From positions 6,431,001 to 6,495,000 of the forward strand of contig NZ_LGTC01000001.1 in assembly GCF_001262605.1 (NCBI RefSeq): a stretch of DNA of 64,000 bases, given 5' to 3'. The translations under genes were made by a program, and so were the position numbers. The notes under the pieces are model-generated. The model saw only the letters and a list, made by a program, of their open reading frames with translations, was not told the DNA's origin and ran no database searches. The first letter of the stretch is position 1, and each line of letters opens with the position of its first letter. Source of the stretch: Pseudobacteroides cellulosolvens ATCC 35603 = DSM 2933 (GTDB taxonomy: Bacteria; Bacillota; Clostridia; Acetivibrionales; DSM-2933). Shown in pieces: positions 46,209-55,149 of this stretch.

Positions 46209-48047
46209 TTGAACAGCAGTAAAGGAAATAATAAATCCAACAATAACAAAAAGATACAAAATGTAGATCTGCAAGAAAAGCCCATCGCAAAGAATAAAAT
46301 AATCCTTATAGCAATAGCTCTGCTAATTGTCAGGGTTTTGCTGACATTGCTTCCAAGTCATAAGATTGATATTGGATTTCTAAAGTGGGAGGTTTCATAT
46401 CTAGGGAATAACCCCCTAAAAAATTTTACTACAGATATACATTTTGTATATGGCCCTGTTTATGCGTTTTTCCTATGGATATCTGGAGCTATCGTAAAAG
46501 CCTTTACTTTGCCTGATTTGGCACAGGAATTCATTATTAAGATATGGGCAGTGCTATTTGATTTTATTGCAGCCGCCTTTATTTATCTTATTGGCAAGAA
46601 GTACAATAAAATCAGGCTCGGTATGGGACTGGCCATATTTTATGTACTTAATCCTGCAATAGTTTTCAATTCATCAGTGTGGGGGCAGTTTGATGGAATC
46701 ACAGCTGCATTGTTTATTGGTGTAATATACTTCTTTAACATTAAAAGATCGAATATTGCTTTATTCGTATACGCGGTTGCAGCCCTTACAAAGCCTCAAG
46801 CTATAGCCCTATTTCCTTTAGTGGCAATATTGTACTTTAAAGATTTTCCATGGGCAAAATTTTCTGAGTATTTTAAGACAAAGGATAAAAATATCATTAA
46901 GCCTGCATTAAAAAGCAGTTTCTTAAAGCTTGGGACAGGTTTCTTGGGATGTTTACTTATTTATACTGGACTTATTCTGCCCTTGTATAAAGAAACACCG
47001 TTTTACAGCATGAGAGAAATTGAAGTATACAGTAAAGATATGAAGAGCATTTCACAGGGTAAGCAAATTAATGCTTCGTCGACTGCTGAGGATAAGTTTT
47101 CCACAAGTAACCTGATGGATGGGAAATATGGTGTGTTTGATACTTATTGGGCTTCCAAAAGAAATTCACTCCAATGGCTGGCACTTGATCTTGGCTCATC
47201 CATGGAAGTAGGGAGTGTAATACTGAATTGGGGTTTTGAATATGCCAAGGGATACAGTGTGCAGGTTTCAGATGACTCAAGTAAATGGACAACTGTTTAT
47301 TCTATGTCAAATGGAGATGGTAAGGATGATAATATACCCCTCAAATCCGTTAAGGCAAGGTATGTAAAAGTTGAAATGGAAAAAAGGCCGTTTCCATATG
47401 GATTAGTTAATATAGACGAAAATTCAGGAGATATAAAAAAAGCTGCATTTAAAGCAATTGATTTCTATTATTGGCTTGTACATCATTATTCATCATCACT
47501 GGATGATTACCCTTTTGCAACAGCAAATGCATTTAATTTGTGGACAATACTGGGTAAACAGATGGTAGACGATAGAACTCCTTCACTTTTTGGTATTACC
47601 TACGGTACATGGGGATATATATTCCTTTATTGCATTGTATGGCTGTTAGCTTCAGTTTTGCTGCTGGTTAAGAGGAAAAGTGCTTTAGCATTGTACTTTT
47701 CAGCGTTTATTCTTACAACAGGTATATTCTTGTTTGCTTCAAGGGTTCATGAAAGATACCTGCTTCCTGCAATAATAATGGCTATTGTGTGTATTATTTG
47801 GGATAAACGTATGTGGATTCCAGCAATTCTTACTACTGCTGCATGTTTGACAAATGAGTGGTATGTGTATTATGTACAGAATAAAAATCCTGATGCTCCA
47901 TGGTTGGCACCGGATGATCCTATTTCACTTGCCGCTGCGTGGGTAACCCTGTTGGTGATGGTTGGTGCTATAGGGTACTTGATAATGCTTATAAGAAAGA
48001 AAGATAAAAAGCCGCAAAAAGCAGGGATAGGGGTTAGGAAGAAATAG
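46209..48047 (+). CDS. GT-C membrane glycosyltransferase with inserted discoidin domain
   Basis: 612 residues from a TTG served by AAAGGAGG. The protein has about ten membrane spans and the layout of lipid-phosphate-sugar-dependent (PMT/ArnT-like) glycosyltransferases, with PSHKIDIGFLKWEV and DIHFVYGPVYAFFLW in the first outer loop. Residues ~270-404 are a soluble F5/8C (discoidin-like) domain (DKFSTSNLMDGKYG, LQWLALDLGSSMEV, KARYVKVEM) between spans, so it should lie outside the membrane and may bind glycan. Acceptor and donor are unknown. A C-terminal basic tail follows the last span. Confidence 0.82.
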   Translation: MNSSKGNNKSNNNKKIQNVDLQEKPIAKNKIILIAIALLIVRVLLTLLPSHKIDIGFLKWEVSYLGNNPLKNFTTDIHFVYGPVYAFFLWISGAIVKAFTLPDLAQEFIIKIWAVLFDFIAAAFIYLIGKKYNKIRLGMGLAIFYVLNPAIVFNSSVWGQFDGITAALFIGVIYFFNIKRSNIALFVYAVAALTKPQAIALFPLVAILYFKDFPWAKFSEYFKTKDKNIIKPALKSSFLKLGTGFLGCLLIYTGLILPLYKETPFYSMREIEVYSKDMKSISQGKQINASSTAEDKFSTSNLMDGKYGVFDTYWASKRNSLQWLALDLGSSMEVGSVILNWGFEYAKGYSVQVSDDSSKWTTVYSMSNGDGKDDNIPLKSVKARYVKVEMEKRPFPYGLVNIDENSGDIKKAAFKAIDFYYWLVHHYSSSLDDYPFATANAFNLWTILGKQMVDDRTPSLFGITYGTWGYIFLYCIVWLLASVLLLVKRKSALALYFSAFILTTGIFLFASRVHERYLLPAIIMAIVCIIWDKRMWIPAILTTAACLTNEWYVYYVQNKNPDAPWLAPDDPISLAAAWVTLLVMVGAIGYLIMLIRKKDKKPQKAGIGVRKK

Positions 48048-48055
48048 AAAAACAC

Positions 48056-48100
48056 AGCACACCCTTTATTGCTTACTAATAGCAGGCAGTAGGGTGTGCT
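48056..48100. terminator. Terminator between convergent genes
   Basis: AGCACACCCT (48056-48065) pairs with AGGGTGTGCT (48091-48100). It lies between the glycosyltransferase and the convergent GH30 gene. Confidence 0.7.
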
Positions 48101-48143
48101 TAGCTATGAATGAAAAATTACTTATTTGATCATATCTTATAAA

Positions 48144-49814
48144 TTATACTGTTGAATTGAATTTTGCTGCAATAATTATAACATCCGCCATGTTTATCAC
48201 TCCATCTCTGTTTATGTCATTAGCTTCTATGTATTTACCTTCCCCTCTAACTGCATTGAAAGAAGTTGCAAGAATGATTATATCTGCCATGTTTATCTTT
48301 CCATCTCCATTTAAATCACCGCTTGAATGGACAGGGGTTGGAGTGATGACTGGTGTTGGAGAATTAGTCGGGGTTGGTGTGCTGCTGTCTCCAAGAGATA
48401 CGACATATGTATTAATGGAATACGCTGGCAAAGTATCATTAATATTTTTAGAGGCTACATTAACACTACTTTTAGCCAAATCCAAGCTTGAAGATGTCCT
48501 GTATACATCGACTGTGCTTTTCACATTTGCAAACTTTGACAAATTGAACGTGAAACTAGTAGTATCGGTCTTACTTGCGTTTGTAGCAACGATAACAAGC
48601 TGTTTTTTATCGGGGCTCATTGCCGCTAGTGTAACAGCGTTATCGGCACCGATAATTGTATAGCCAGGCCTTATAAATCTGCTATAATTTGAGTGCATGT
48701 AGAATTTCTTTGTGAGTGTGAAAGTTTGAGCGGTATTGTTTACATAAATGCTTCCCCAATTACCACCGTCAATTATTTGCCAGTCAAGCCATGCATCAGC
48801 CTGCATCTCTTTCAGGTCTTTCACTATACGCTGGGATAGCATGATATTTGAATCCATCATATCACCTGTAAAGTTAAGAGGGCCTGATTCCGACTGCCAG
48901 AGCTTTTTCCCTTTAGACTTTGCAAGATCCCGTAGTTGTGTTCTTTTGCTGCCGCCGTATGAATGAGTGTTTATCTGGGAAATGTATGACAATATTGTTG
49001 AATCATAGGCACCAATACTTGCAACTGATGTATCTATACTGTTTTCATCAGCGGCACTGATGGTTGTCCCCGTCAAACCCTTTGATTTTAGTCTTGCACC
49101 TACTTCTTTTATAATTTTTTGCTGTGCGGAGACGGTAAAGCAGCACCCTTCCTGCCCTCCGTTTGATTTCCACCAATTTACATTGGGCTCGTTCAAAGGT
49201 TCTAATGTCCTGAAGGTGATACCCCATTCATCCTTGAAGTGTTTCACAACCTCAGTCAAATACTCGGCAAAATCATCATAATAATCATCTTTGAGGTTGT
49301 TGGATCCATCAGTATTTCCCGAAGCACATCCGCTCTTTGTCATCCAATATGGAGGTGAATTGGAAAATGCCTCAAGTATCATGTCATAACTATAAGACTT
49401 ACCTCTTTCAATTAACCTGTTTAAAACATTTCTCTGGTTGGCATCCGCATTCCAGTTCCATGTTCCCGTTGAAGACTGGTACCCTGGCATATCTCTGAAC
49501 GTTGTCATATGTTTATGGCTGGGATTTTCGCCACCACCTATATTGTATCTGAATATATTGTACCCCAGTCCATCTATTGGGCTTATAATTTTCTCAATAA
49601 GCTTGTTTCTATTATCTGCAGACCAACCGCCAATCTGGTTTCCCCACCAACAAATGCTTGAACCCCATCCTTCTATGGTTTGGTATGTTGTATTAGGATC
49701 AATATTGACAGTGGTTGCTGCAAAAGCATTTATGGGTTGAAAAGGGCTTTGAAACATGAATACTGCTAAAACAAGACACACAAAGACTAATCGAGTTTTT
49801 CTCTCTAAAATCAT
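48144..49814 (-). CDS. Secreted GH30-family glycosidase with C-terminal dockerin
   Basis: 556 residues from the ATG preceded by GGGGGA. Signal peptide 1-33; a GH30 catalytic barrel (IEGWGSSICWWGNQIGGW, YNIFRYNIGGGENP) with acid/base Glu209 in LNEPN and nucleophile Glu309 in WQSESGP; a beta-sandwich; a TPT linker; and a full type I dockerin (GDLNGDGKINMADIIILATSF, INRDGVINMADVIIIAAKF). The WGSS-CWW entry resembles endo-beta-1,6-galactanases of GH30 more than glucuronoxylanases, but the substrate is not certain. It is probably a cellulosome subunit. Confidence 0.9.
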   Translation of the reverse strand: MILERKTRLVFVCLVLAVFMFQSPFQPINAFAATTVNIDPNTTYQTIEGWGSSICWWGNQIGGWSADNRNKLIEKIISPIDGLGYNIFRYNIGGGENPSHKHMTTFRDMPGYQSSTGTWNWNADANQRNVLNRLIERGKSYSYDMILEAFSNSPPYWMTKSGCASGNTDGSNNLKDDYYDDFAEYLTEVVKHFKDEWGITFRTLEPLNEPNVNWWKSNGGQEGCCFTVSAQQKIIKEVGARLKSKGLTGTTISAADENSIDTSVASIGAYDSTILSYISQINTHSYGGSKRTQLRDLAKSKGKKLWQSESGPLNFTGDMMDSNIMLSQRIVKDLKEMQADAWLDWQIIDGGNWGSIYVNNTAQTFTLTKKFYMHSNYSRFIRPGYTIIGADNAVTLAAMSPDKKQLVIVATNASKTDTTSFTFNLSKFANVKSTVDVYRTSSSLDLAKSSVNVASKNINDTLPAYSINTYVVSLGDSSTPTPTNSPTPVITPTPVHSSGDLNGDGKINMADIIILATSFNAVRGEGKYIEANDINRDGVINMADVIIIAAKFNSTV

Positions 49815-49928
49815 TATTTTATCCCCCTTTTGAATATAAGTGAATTCTAGACAGTAAATAATGCGAATCAACAAGCCTTTTTGTGGGGTATACGATAAAA
49901 TAATGAAGTTTAGTTATCGTTACATAAG

Positions 49929-51077
49929 TTATTTGCTGCCGGACTGGAAATAGCTTTTAACAATATTTTGTGATGCCTCATTATCAATTGTGTAATAAAA
50001 TATGCTGCTGTCTATTTGTACCTTCCCTGGAAGTATAAACATATTTACGTCAGCAGTATTTAATTTATGAAGATTTTTTATTAAGTTCAGACCATCACCT
50101 AAAGAGATATTGGTCTCAGAACTGGATGATATTGTTTTGAAAATCTCATTAAATTTCGCGATATATTTGACATTAAGCTTTTGTTCGATTAATGCTTTAA
50201 GCATGTTTTGCTGTGCTTCAATCCTCTTTAGATCACTTCCATTATAATAATTTAAAAGGTTGGTTTTGTAATGTGACATTTTCCTGAATCGCATAAATTC
50301 AATTGCTTGTTTACCTGCAAGATGGTTTTGCCCCTTTTTGATATGTATATGCAAATTTTGAATAGGATCATCATAATCCAAATCAAAAGGACTGTTAAAA
50401 TCAACTCCATCAAGTAAATCTATAGATTTCTGAGCGGCAATTGTATCAAAGCAAACATAATATTGTATATCAACTTTTAGAAGGTCGCTTACTGCCTTTG
50501 AAACTACACCAGGACCACCTACATGGTAAACATGACTAAGTTTGGTTTGAGAGCCATTCAAATTAACACTCGTGTCCCTTGGAATAGATAGTAAATTCAT
50601 TTGTGCATTTATTAGGTCATAATTGATTAATATGATTGCATCTGTGTTTTTGTAGCTATCATTACCTAGGACAAGAATATTAACCGGCTGTGAAGTATCT
50701 TTAGCCGGACCTGTACCGGATTGTACATTATCAGTAAAATATTTTCCGTAACCCAGGTATAAAAATACCATGCATATAAAGACTACTGCTGCAGCTGGTT
50801 TAAGCGCTCTTTTAAATACATGAAGTTGACAAAACAGCTTAAATTTACTCTTTTTATCTGTGTATCTGCTTTTATCAATTGAGTTTAATACTTTATCATC
50901 AATACTCTTATCAGCAGTAGCTTCGTCTTTGAGAAATCCATTGGCATTTATGAGAGTATCAACCATTTGTCTGCAATCCTCACAATCCTTCATATGATCT
51001 ACCAGACATTTTGCGGCTTCATCAGATAAAGCACCATCAACATAGAGAACTATATCGTCAAAATTATTACATTTCAT
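49929..51077 (-). CDS. Anti-sigma factor zinc-finger fused to an LCP (LytR-CpsA-Psr) domain
   Basis: 382 residues, overlapping the sigma gene by 11 bp, with GGAGGG upstream. Residues 1-45 look like a zf-HC2 anti-sigma domain (HMKDCEDCRQM). A membrane span follows near 95-112. Residues ~130-380 are an LCP domain (NILVLGNDSYKNTDAIILI, LSIPRDTSVNLNG, KLSHVYHVGG). LCP enzymes attach polymers to peptidoglycan outside the membrane. Fusion would tie sigma release to an extracellular wall-polymer enzyme. Confidence 0.85.
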   Translation of the reverse strand: MKCNNFDDIVLYVDGALSDEAAKCLVDHMKDCEDCRQMVDTLINANGFLKDEATADKSIDDKVLNSIDKSRYTDKKSKFKLFCQLHVFKRALKPAAAVVFICMVFLYLGYGKYFTDNVQSGTGPAKDTSQPVNILVLGNDSYKNTDAIILINYDLINAQMNLLSIPRDTSVNLNGSQTKLSHVYHVGGPGVVSKAVSDLLKVDIQYYVCFDTIAAQKSIDLLDGVDFNSPFDLDYDDPIQNLHIHIKKGQNHLAGKQAIEFMRFRKMSHYKTNLLNYYNGSDLKRIEAQQNMLKALIEQKLNVKYIAKFNEIFKTISSSSETNISLGDGLNLIKNLHKLNTADVNMFILPGKVQIDSSIFYYTIDNEASQNIVKSYFQSGSK

Positions 51078-51639
51078 GAATTATCCCTCCTTTTGGTTCG
51101 CTATAATTATTTACAAGGGATTTCTTAGCCCTCATAACCCTGACTTTTGCATTTTCTGGGGACATTTTGAGAACCTCGCCTATCTCCTTGTATGAAAATC
51201 CTTGGACATACTTAAGGACTAAAGCCATCTTTTGATCAACATTTAAAGAATCAAGCATTTTAAGTACTTCCAGCTTGGTTTCCATATTTTCGAAAGCTCT
51301 TTCCGGGTCTGTAGCTGATGTATATATTGAAGCATTTAATATGTCCTTAATATTTTTTGATTCCCTGTTTTTTTTCTTATAATACTCTGTTTTAAACACA
51401 TTTACTGCTATTTTAAAAATCCATGTAGAAAAGCACCATTTATTGTTATACTGATAGAGGTTATTATAGACCCTTACAAAAACCTCCTGGGTCATATCCT
51501 CAGAGTCTTCCTTTGAAAGTGTCATTTTCAAAAGGAAATTGTAAATACGGTTTCTATACATGGACATTAGAACTTCAAATGATTTTATATCTCCATCAAG
51601 AATATTTGAAACTAACTGGGCTTCCTTTTCCAAACTCAT
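51067..51639 (-). CDS. ECF sigma factor
   Basis: 190 residues from MSLEKEA; an upstream TTG adds 21 residues without a ribosome site. Region 2 (FEVLMSMYRNRIYNFLLKMT, DSEDMTQEVFVRVYNNL, WIFKIAVNVF) and region 4 (VDQKMALVLKYVQGFSYKEIGEVLKMSPENAKVRVMRAKKSL, shown by its helix-turn-helix) are complete. It overlaps the anti-sigma/LCP gene, its likely regulator. The SRAP gene is divergent across a ~145-bp intergenic space that should hold the promoter. Confidence 0.92.
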   Translation of the reverse strand: MSLEKEAQLVSNILDGDIKSFEVLMSMYRNRIYNFLLKMTLSKEDSEDMTQEVFVRVYNNLYQYNNKWCFSTWIFKIAVNVFKTEYYKKKNRESKNIKDILNASIYTSATDPERAFENMETKLEVLKMLDSLNVDQKMALVLKYVQGFSYKEIGEVLKMSPENAKVRVMRAKKSLVNNYSEPKGGIIHEM

Positions 51640-51785
51640 CCCACCGCCAATCCATATATTTTCGTTATCATGATAACATACTTTATACTCTATAACTTTC
51701 AAATAAGTAACAGCAAATGAAAATAATTTTAAAGTTCATTATACATAAATAAGTGGTATAATTCTATAAAGAGGTGGTGATTTAA

Positions 51786-52387
51786 ATGTGTGGAAGGTTT
51801 TTATTGCTAACAGATGATGATTTTAGAGAAATTAAAAACTTTGTCAGTGAGATATCGGAAAGGTATAAGGAAGAATTAAACGGTGAAGTGTTTCCAACTG
51901 CCAACATACCTACGGTATACTCTCATAATGGCAGAAATATATTAAGTACTGCAAAATGGGGTTTTCCAACTTTAAAAATTCCGGTGTTATTATTAATGCC
52001 AGGGCAGAAACGGTAGCTGAAAAGCCAATGTTCAGGAGGTCATTTGCTTCAAAGCGATGTCTGGTGCCAGCTAATGGGTATTACGAGTGGTTGACACATG
52101 AGAACAAGACGAAAACTAAATATCTCATAAAGGTTAAAGATAAATCTATTTTTTATATGGCAGGCTTATACGATATATTCAACGATACTGGCGGCAAACC
52201 TTATGCTGCAATAGCGATCATCACTACTGAGGCCAATTCTGATGTTTCATTTATTCATGATCGAATGCCGGTGATTTTAAATGATGAATCCATTAAAGTA
52301 TGGCTGGATGCAAATAATGATCTATCTACAATTCAAAAGCTTATGAGACCTTTTTTAGTTGGAAAAATCGATTATACTGCATTATAG
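51786..52387 (+). pseudogene. SRAP/YedK-type DNA-crosslink peptidase, frameshifted
   Basis: The first frame starts MCGRF, with Cys2, the residue that links to abasic sites, and runs through PTANIPTVYSHNG to AKWGF. The second frame continues SNFKNSGVIINARAETVAEKPMF, CLVPANGYYEW and the His in FIHDRMPVIL. All catalytic features exist, split over two frames. Adding one T to the run at ~51962-51965 joins them (KWGF-SNFKN). The full protein would be ~200 residues, normal for the family, which protects abasic sites in single-stranded DNA. A TATAAT-like box and GAGGTGG precede the start. Confidence 0.88.
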
Positions 52388-52544
52388 GATAAATAACGTT
52401 AAACAGATTAATGGAATAGACTGTAATCTGAGCATTTCATATTAAGTTTTCTACATCTCATACTGAATCAAATATTTTAATTCCTAATCGTTATATATTG
52501 TATTCATAAGAAATCCAATAAAATAACAGACTGGGGGAATTAAA

Positions 52545-52649
52545 ATGTTTAAAATATACAAAGATATGATGGTACTTATGGTTTTTCATAAGAGTGAGAA
52601 TGTTAAGAAAATACAGGGTATGTTGTCTAAGGGTTACGTTTTCTGTTGA
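52545..52649 (+). CDS. Possible 34-residue small protein
   Basis: ATG with GGGGG six bases upstream opens MFKIYKDMMVLMVFHKSENV and 14 more residues ending YVFC. It is between the SRAP gene and a terminator. The ribosome site is good but the product has no recognised family, so it may be a small peptide or chance. Confidence 0.35.
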   Translation: MFKIYKDMMVLMVFHKSENVKKIQGMLSKGYVFC

Positions 52650-52734
52650 CATTGAGTGCGAAAGTTGATACAATATAAATGTAACTCATCGGTTACTTTA
52701 CATATATCACTTCATACTCAATAGATAAATCCCG

Positions 52735-52788
52735 AAAAAGACACCTGGCATAATCCCACATTTGGGGTGCATGTTAGGTGCCTTTTTC
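52735..52788. terminator. Terminator before the KimA-like gene end
   Basis: AAAAAGACACCT (52735-52746) pairs with AGGTGCCTTTTT (52776-52787), with a further GGCAT/ATG-type inner pairing, between a + strand ORF and the convergent transporter. Confidence 0.75.
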
Positions 52789-52811
52789 GACGTATAGCAA
52801 ATTATGGTTTA

Positions 52812-54680
52812 TTATTTATACTTGGCACTGCTTAAAACATACTCATCATCTTTTAGCTGCAAAGGCATTGTAGCTAAAACAATATGCTTATGCTTTAAGA
52901 GCTCCTTTTCAATGAATATACGGGTCTGATTGTGTAAAATCCTGTGCCACCCGCGTTTGACGGAAAACTGGGGCAGTACCACGGTTATCATGTCACCTTT
53001 ATTATAATCATATTCCGTTGATTCTATAAACTTAAGTAGAGGCTCAACAACCCTCCTGAACGGAGAATATTTTACAACCAACGGGATATCCGTATTCAGT
53101 CTTTCGTATTTTTCTCTGACTTCATTACCGCTTTCTTCGTCAATTGCAACACAGAATGCAACAACATTATCGGAAATTGTTCGGGCAAACCTTAATGCCC
53201 TGATGCTTGATTTATTAATGCTTGCAATGGGTACTATTACGCGATTTGTGTATATATCACGAGTTATATTTATTTCATCCAGTTCCTCATTTTTTACCCG
53301 TAACTGAATTTTTACAGCAACATAGTGTTTTTTTACCTTCAACATAAGGTATATAAGAACAGGTATCAAAAACACAACTACCCATGCACCTTCATTAAAT
53401 TTTGTAATAGCTATAATCACGACAACTATTGCAGTCACAATAGCTCCTGTACAGTTTATGGCTGCTTTTGCAACCCAATTTTTTCCTCGAACCCTTTTCC
53501 ATCTTAAGAACATTCCGGTTTGCGATAGAGTAAAGGATATAAAAACACCTATGGCATAAAGTCCAATCAATGAAGAAACCTTAGCTTTAAATACAACAAT
53601 CAATAAAATGGAAATTGCAGAAAGAACGATTATACCATTGGAGTAACTAAGCCTGTCACCTTTCATACTTAACTGTCTTGGTACATAGCCTTCTTTTGCC
53701 ATAACTGCAACAAGCATTGGGAAACCTGAAAAGGCTGTATTAGCCGCCATTACCAGTATTATAAATGTGGTAACCATTATATAATAAAACATAAACCCTT
53801 TTCCAAAGACCTCTTCTGCTATTAGAATAAGCATAGCATTTTCTTCACTGGGTACTACATGATAGAAGTTTGCAAGTATTGACGTACCACCGAAAAGAGA
53901 GAAAATAATTATGGACAACAGCAGTAAAACTGTACGGGCATACTTGGTTGAAGGTTCTTTGAAATTGGGTACTGCATTACTTACTGCTTCTACACCTGTC
54001 AATGCAGCACATCCATTGGAAAAAGCTCTTAACAACAAAATAAGCGTTATGGGCTCACCTACTGACCTTATTGTCGGCTCAGGAGGTATATATCCGCTCT
54101 TTATTTTTAAAAAACCTGCAATAAGCATGGTTATTATAGCAATAATAAATGCGTATGCCGGAATACCGAAAATCCTTGATGATTCTCTTATTCCTCTAAG
54201 GTTTCCCAACATTAGCAGCAATACCATGACCACACATAGTGGAACAGTATAATGTCTTAACTGGGAAAAAGCTGAAGTGATTTGAGCTATTCCTGATGAC
54301 ACACTAACAGCAACAGTCAAAATATAGTCAACCGACAATGCTGCACCAGCAGTTACTCCTGCAAGGATCCCAATATTTTCCTTTGCAACAATATATGCAC
54401 CTCCGCCATTTGGATAGCATTGAATTGTCTGCCTGTATGACAGGGTAAGAAGTATGAGAAGTCCGATTATGAAACATGATATGACTGTCAATTGTCCATA
54501 GGCTAGAGCTCCAATAATGGGGATTAATACCATTAAAATTTCCTGTCCTGCATAAGCAACTGAAGAAATGGCATCACTTGCCAAGATAGGCAGTCCCCAT
54601 AAAATGCCATACTTTTCTTCACCCATTAATTCATTTTTTAAAGGTCTTCCTATTAGTACTCTTTTTAAATCTTTAAACAT
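52812..54680 (-). CDS. APC-superfamily potassium transporter, KimA-like
   Basis: 622 residues from the ATG after AAGGTGGG. It begins FKDLKRVLIGRPLKNELMGEEK then GLPILASDAISSVAYAGQEIL, followed by about twelve membrane spans (IQCYPNGGGAYIVAKEN in the third region) and a ~150-residue cytoplasmic domain (NRVIVPIASINKSSIRALRFA). This matches the KimA/YdaO K+ importer family, whose members are controlled by cyclic di-AMP. I saw no ydaO-type riboswitch upstream. A 45-residue membrane peptide gene precedes it by 50 bases. Confidence 0.85.
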   Translation of the reverse strand: MFKDLKRVLIGRPLKNELMGEEKYGILWGLPILASDAISSVAYAGQEILMVLIPIIGALAYGQLTVISCFIIGLLILLTLSYRQTIQCYPNGGGAYIVAKENIGILAGVTAGAALSVDYILTVAVSVSSGIAQITSAFSQLRHYTVPLCVVMVLLLMLGNLRGIRESSRIFGIPAYAFIIAIITMLIAGFLKIKSGYIPPEPTIRSVGEPITLILLLRAFSNGCAALTGVEAVSNAVPNFKEPSTKYARTVLLLLSIIIFSLFGGTSILANFYHVVPSEENAMLILIAEEVFGKGFMFYYIMVTTFIILVMAANTAFSGFPMLVAVMAKEGYVPRQLSMKGDRLSYSNGIIVLSAISILLIVVFKAKVSSLIGLYAIGVFISFTLSQTGMFLRWKRVRGKNWVAKAAINCTGAIVTAIVVVIIAITKFNEGAWVVVFLIPVLIYLMLKVKKHYVAVKIQLRVKNEELDEINITRDIYTNRVIVPIASINKSSIRALRFARTISDNVVAFCVAIDEESGNEVREKYERLNTDIPLVVKYSPFRRVVEPLLKFIESTEYDYNKGDMITVVLPQFSVKRGWHRILHNQTRIFIEKELLKHKHIVLATMPLQLKDDEYVLSSAKYK

Positions 54681-54730
54681 ATAACCCACCTTTATATACT
54701 TATCTTTCAAATTTAGGCATGACTTATCTT

Positions 54731-54868
54731 CTAATCATCATCATCGTCTTCAAATTTATAAGTTTTAGATACTTCATCTCTGTCAACTAAGTTAGCTGCC
54801 TTACCCAGTATTAACAAAGAGATTAAAGTAAGAGAAATCACACCAATTTTAGTTAATATGCCGCCCAT
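54731..54868 (-). CDS. Small acidic-tailed membrane protein upstream of kimA
   Basis: 45 residues, too short for routine calling. ATG is preceded by GAGGTGAGG. One hydrophobic span (GVISLTLISLLILG) is followed by a charged tail ending EDDDDD. It is 50 bases before the KimA-like gene on the same strand with no terminator between, so they are probably cotranscribed. It may be a transporter accessory peptide (inference). The gene-free 54869-55149 upstream holds no recognised element. Confidence 0.6.
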   Translation of the reverse strand: MGGILTKIGVISLTLISLLILGKAANLVDRDEVSKTYKFEDDDDD

Positions 54869-55149
54869 TAAACCTCACCTCTTCCATCACTTATAAATAA
54901 GGGCAACTCTTAATGATTATAATTCCACATGTATAGATAACTAAAGCCTCATAATCTTCGATACTTACTTTTGCTTATAGCATTTAAACCTGTTTAGGAA
55001 GGTTATCGCTGCAAATCACAGCCTTATCATTATTATTTCGAATTAAAATATAGTTAAGAATATTGATAAATAAATTATTCAAAATTATACTAAGAGTTAA
55101 GGAATGACTAAAATATATAAATAAATATTATTTAGGATATCAAATTACA

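Noticed and set aside
54869..55149. ydaO-type cyclic di-AMP riboswitch upstream of the KimA-like gene
   Set aside because: The conserved core of that riboswitch could not be found on the minus strand of this AT-rich stretch.
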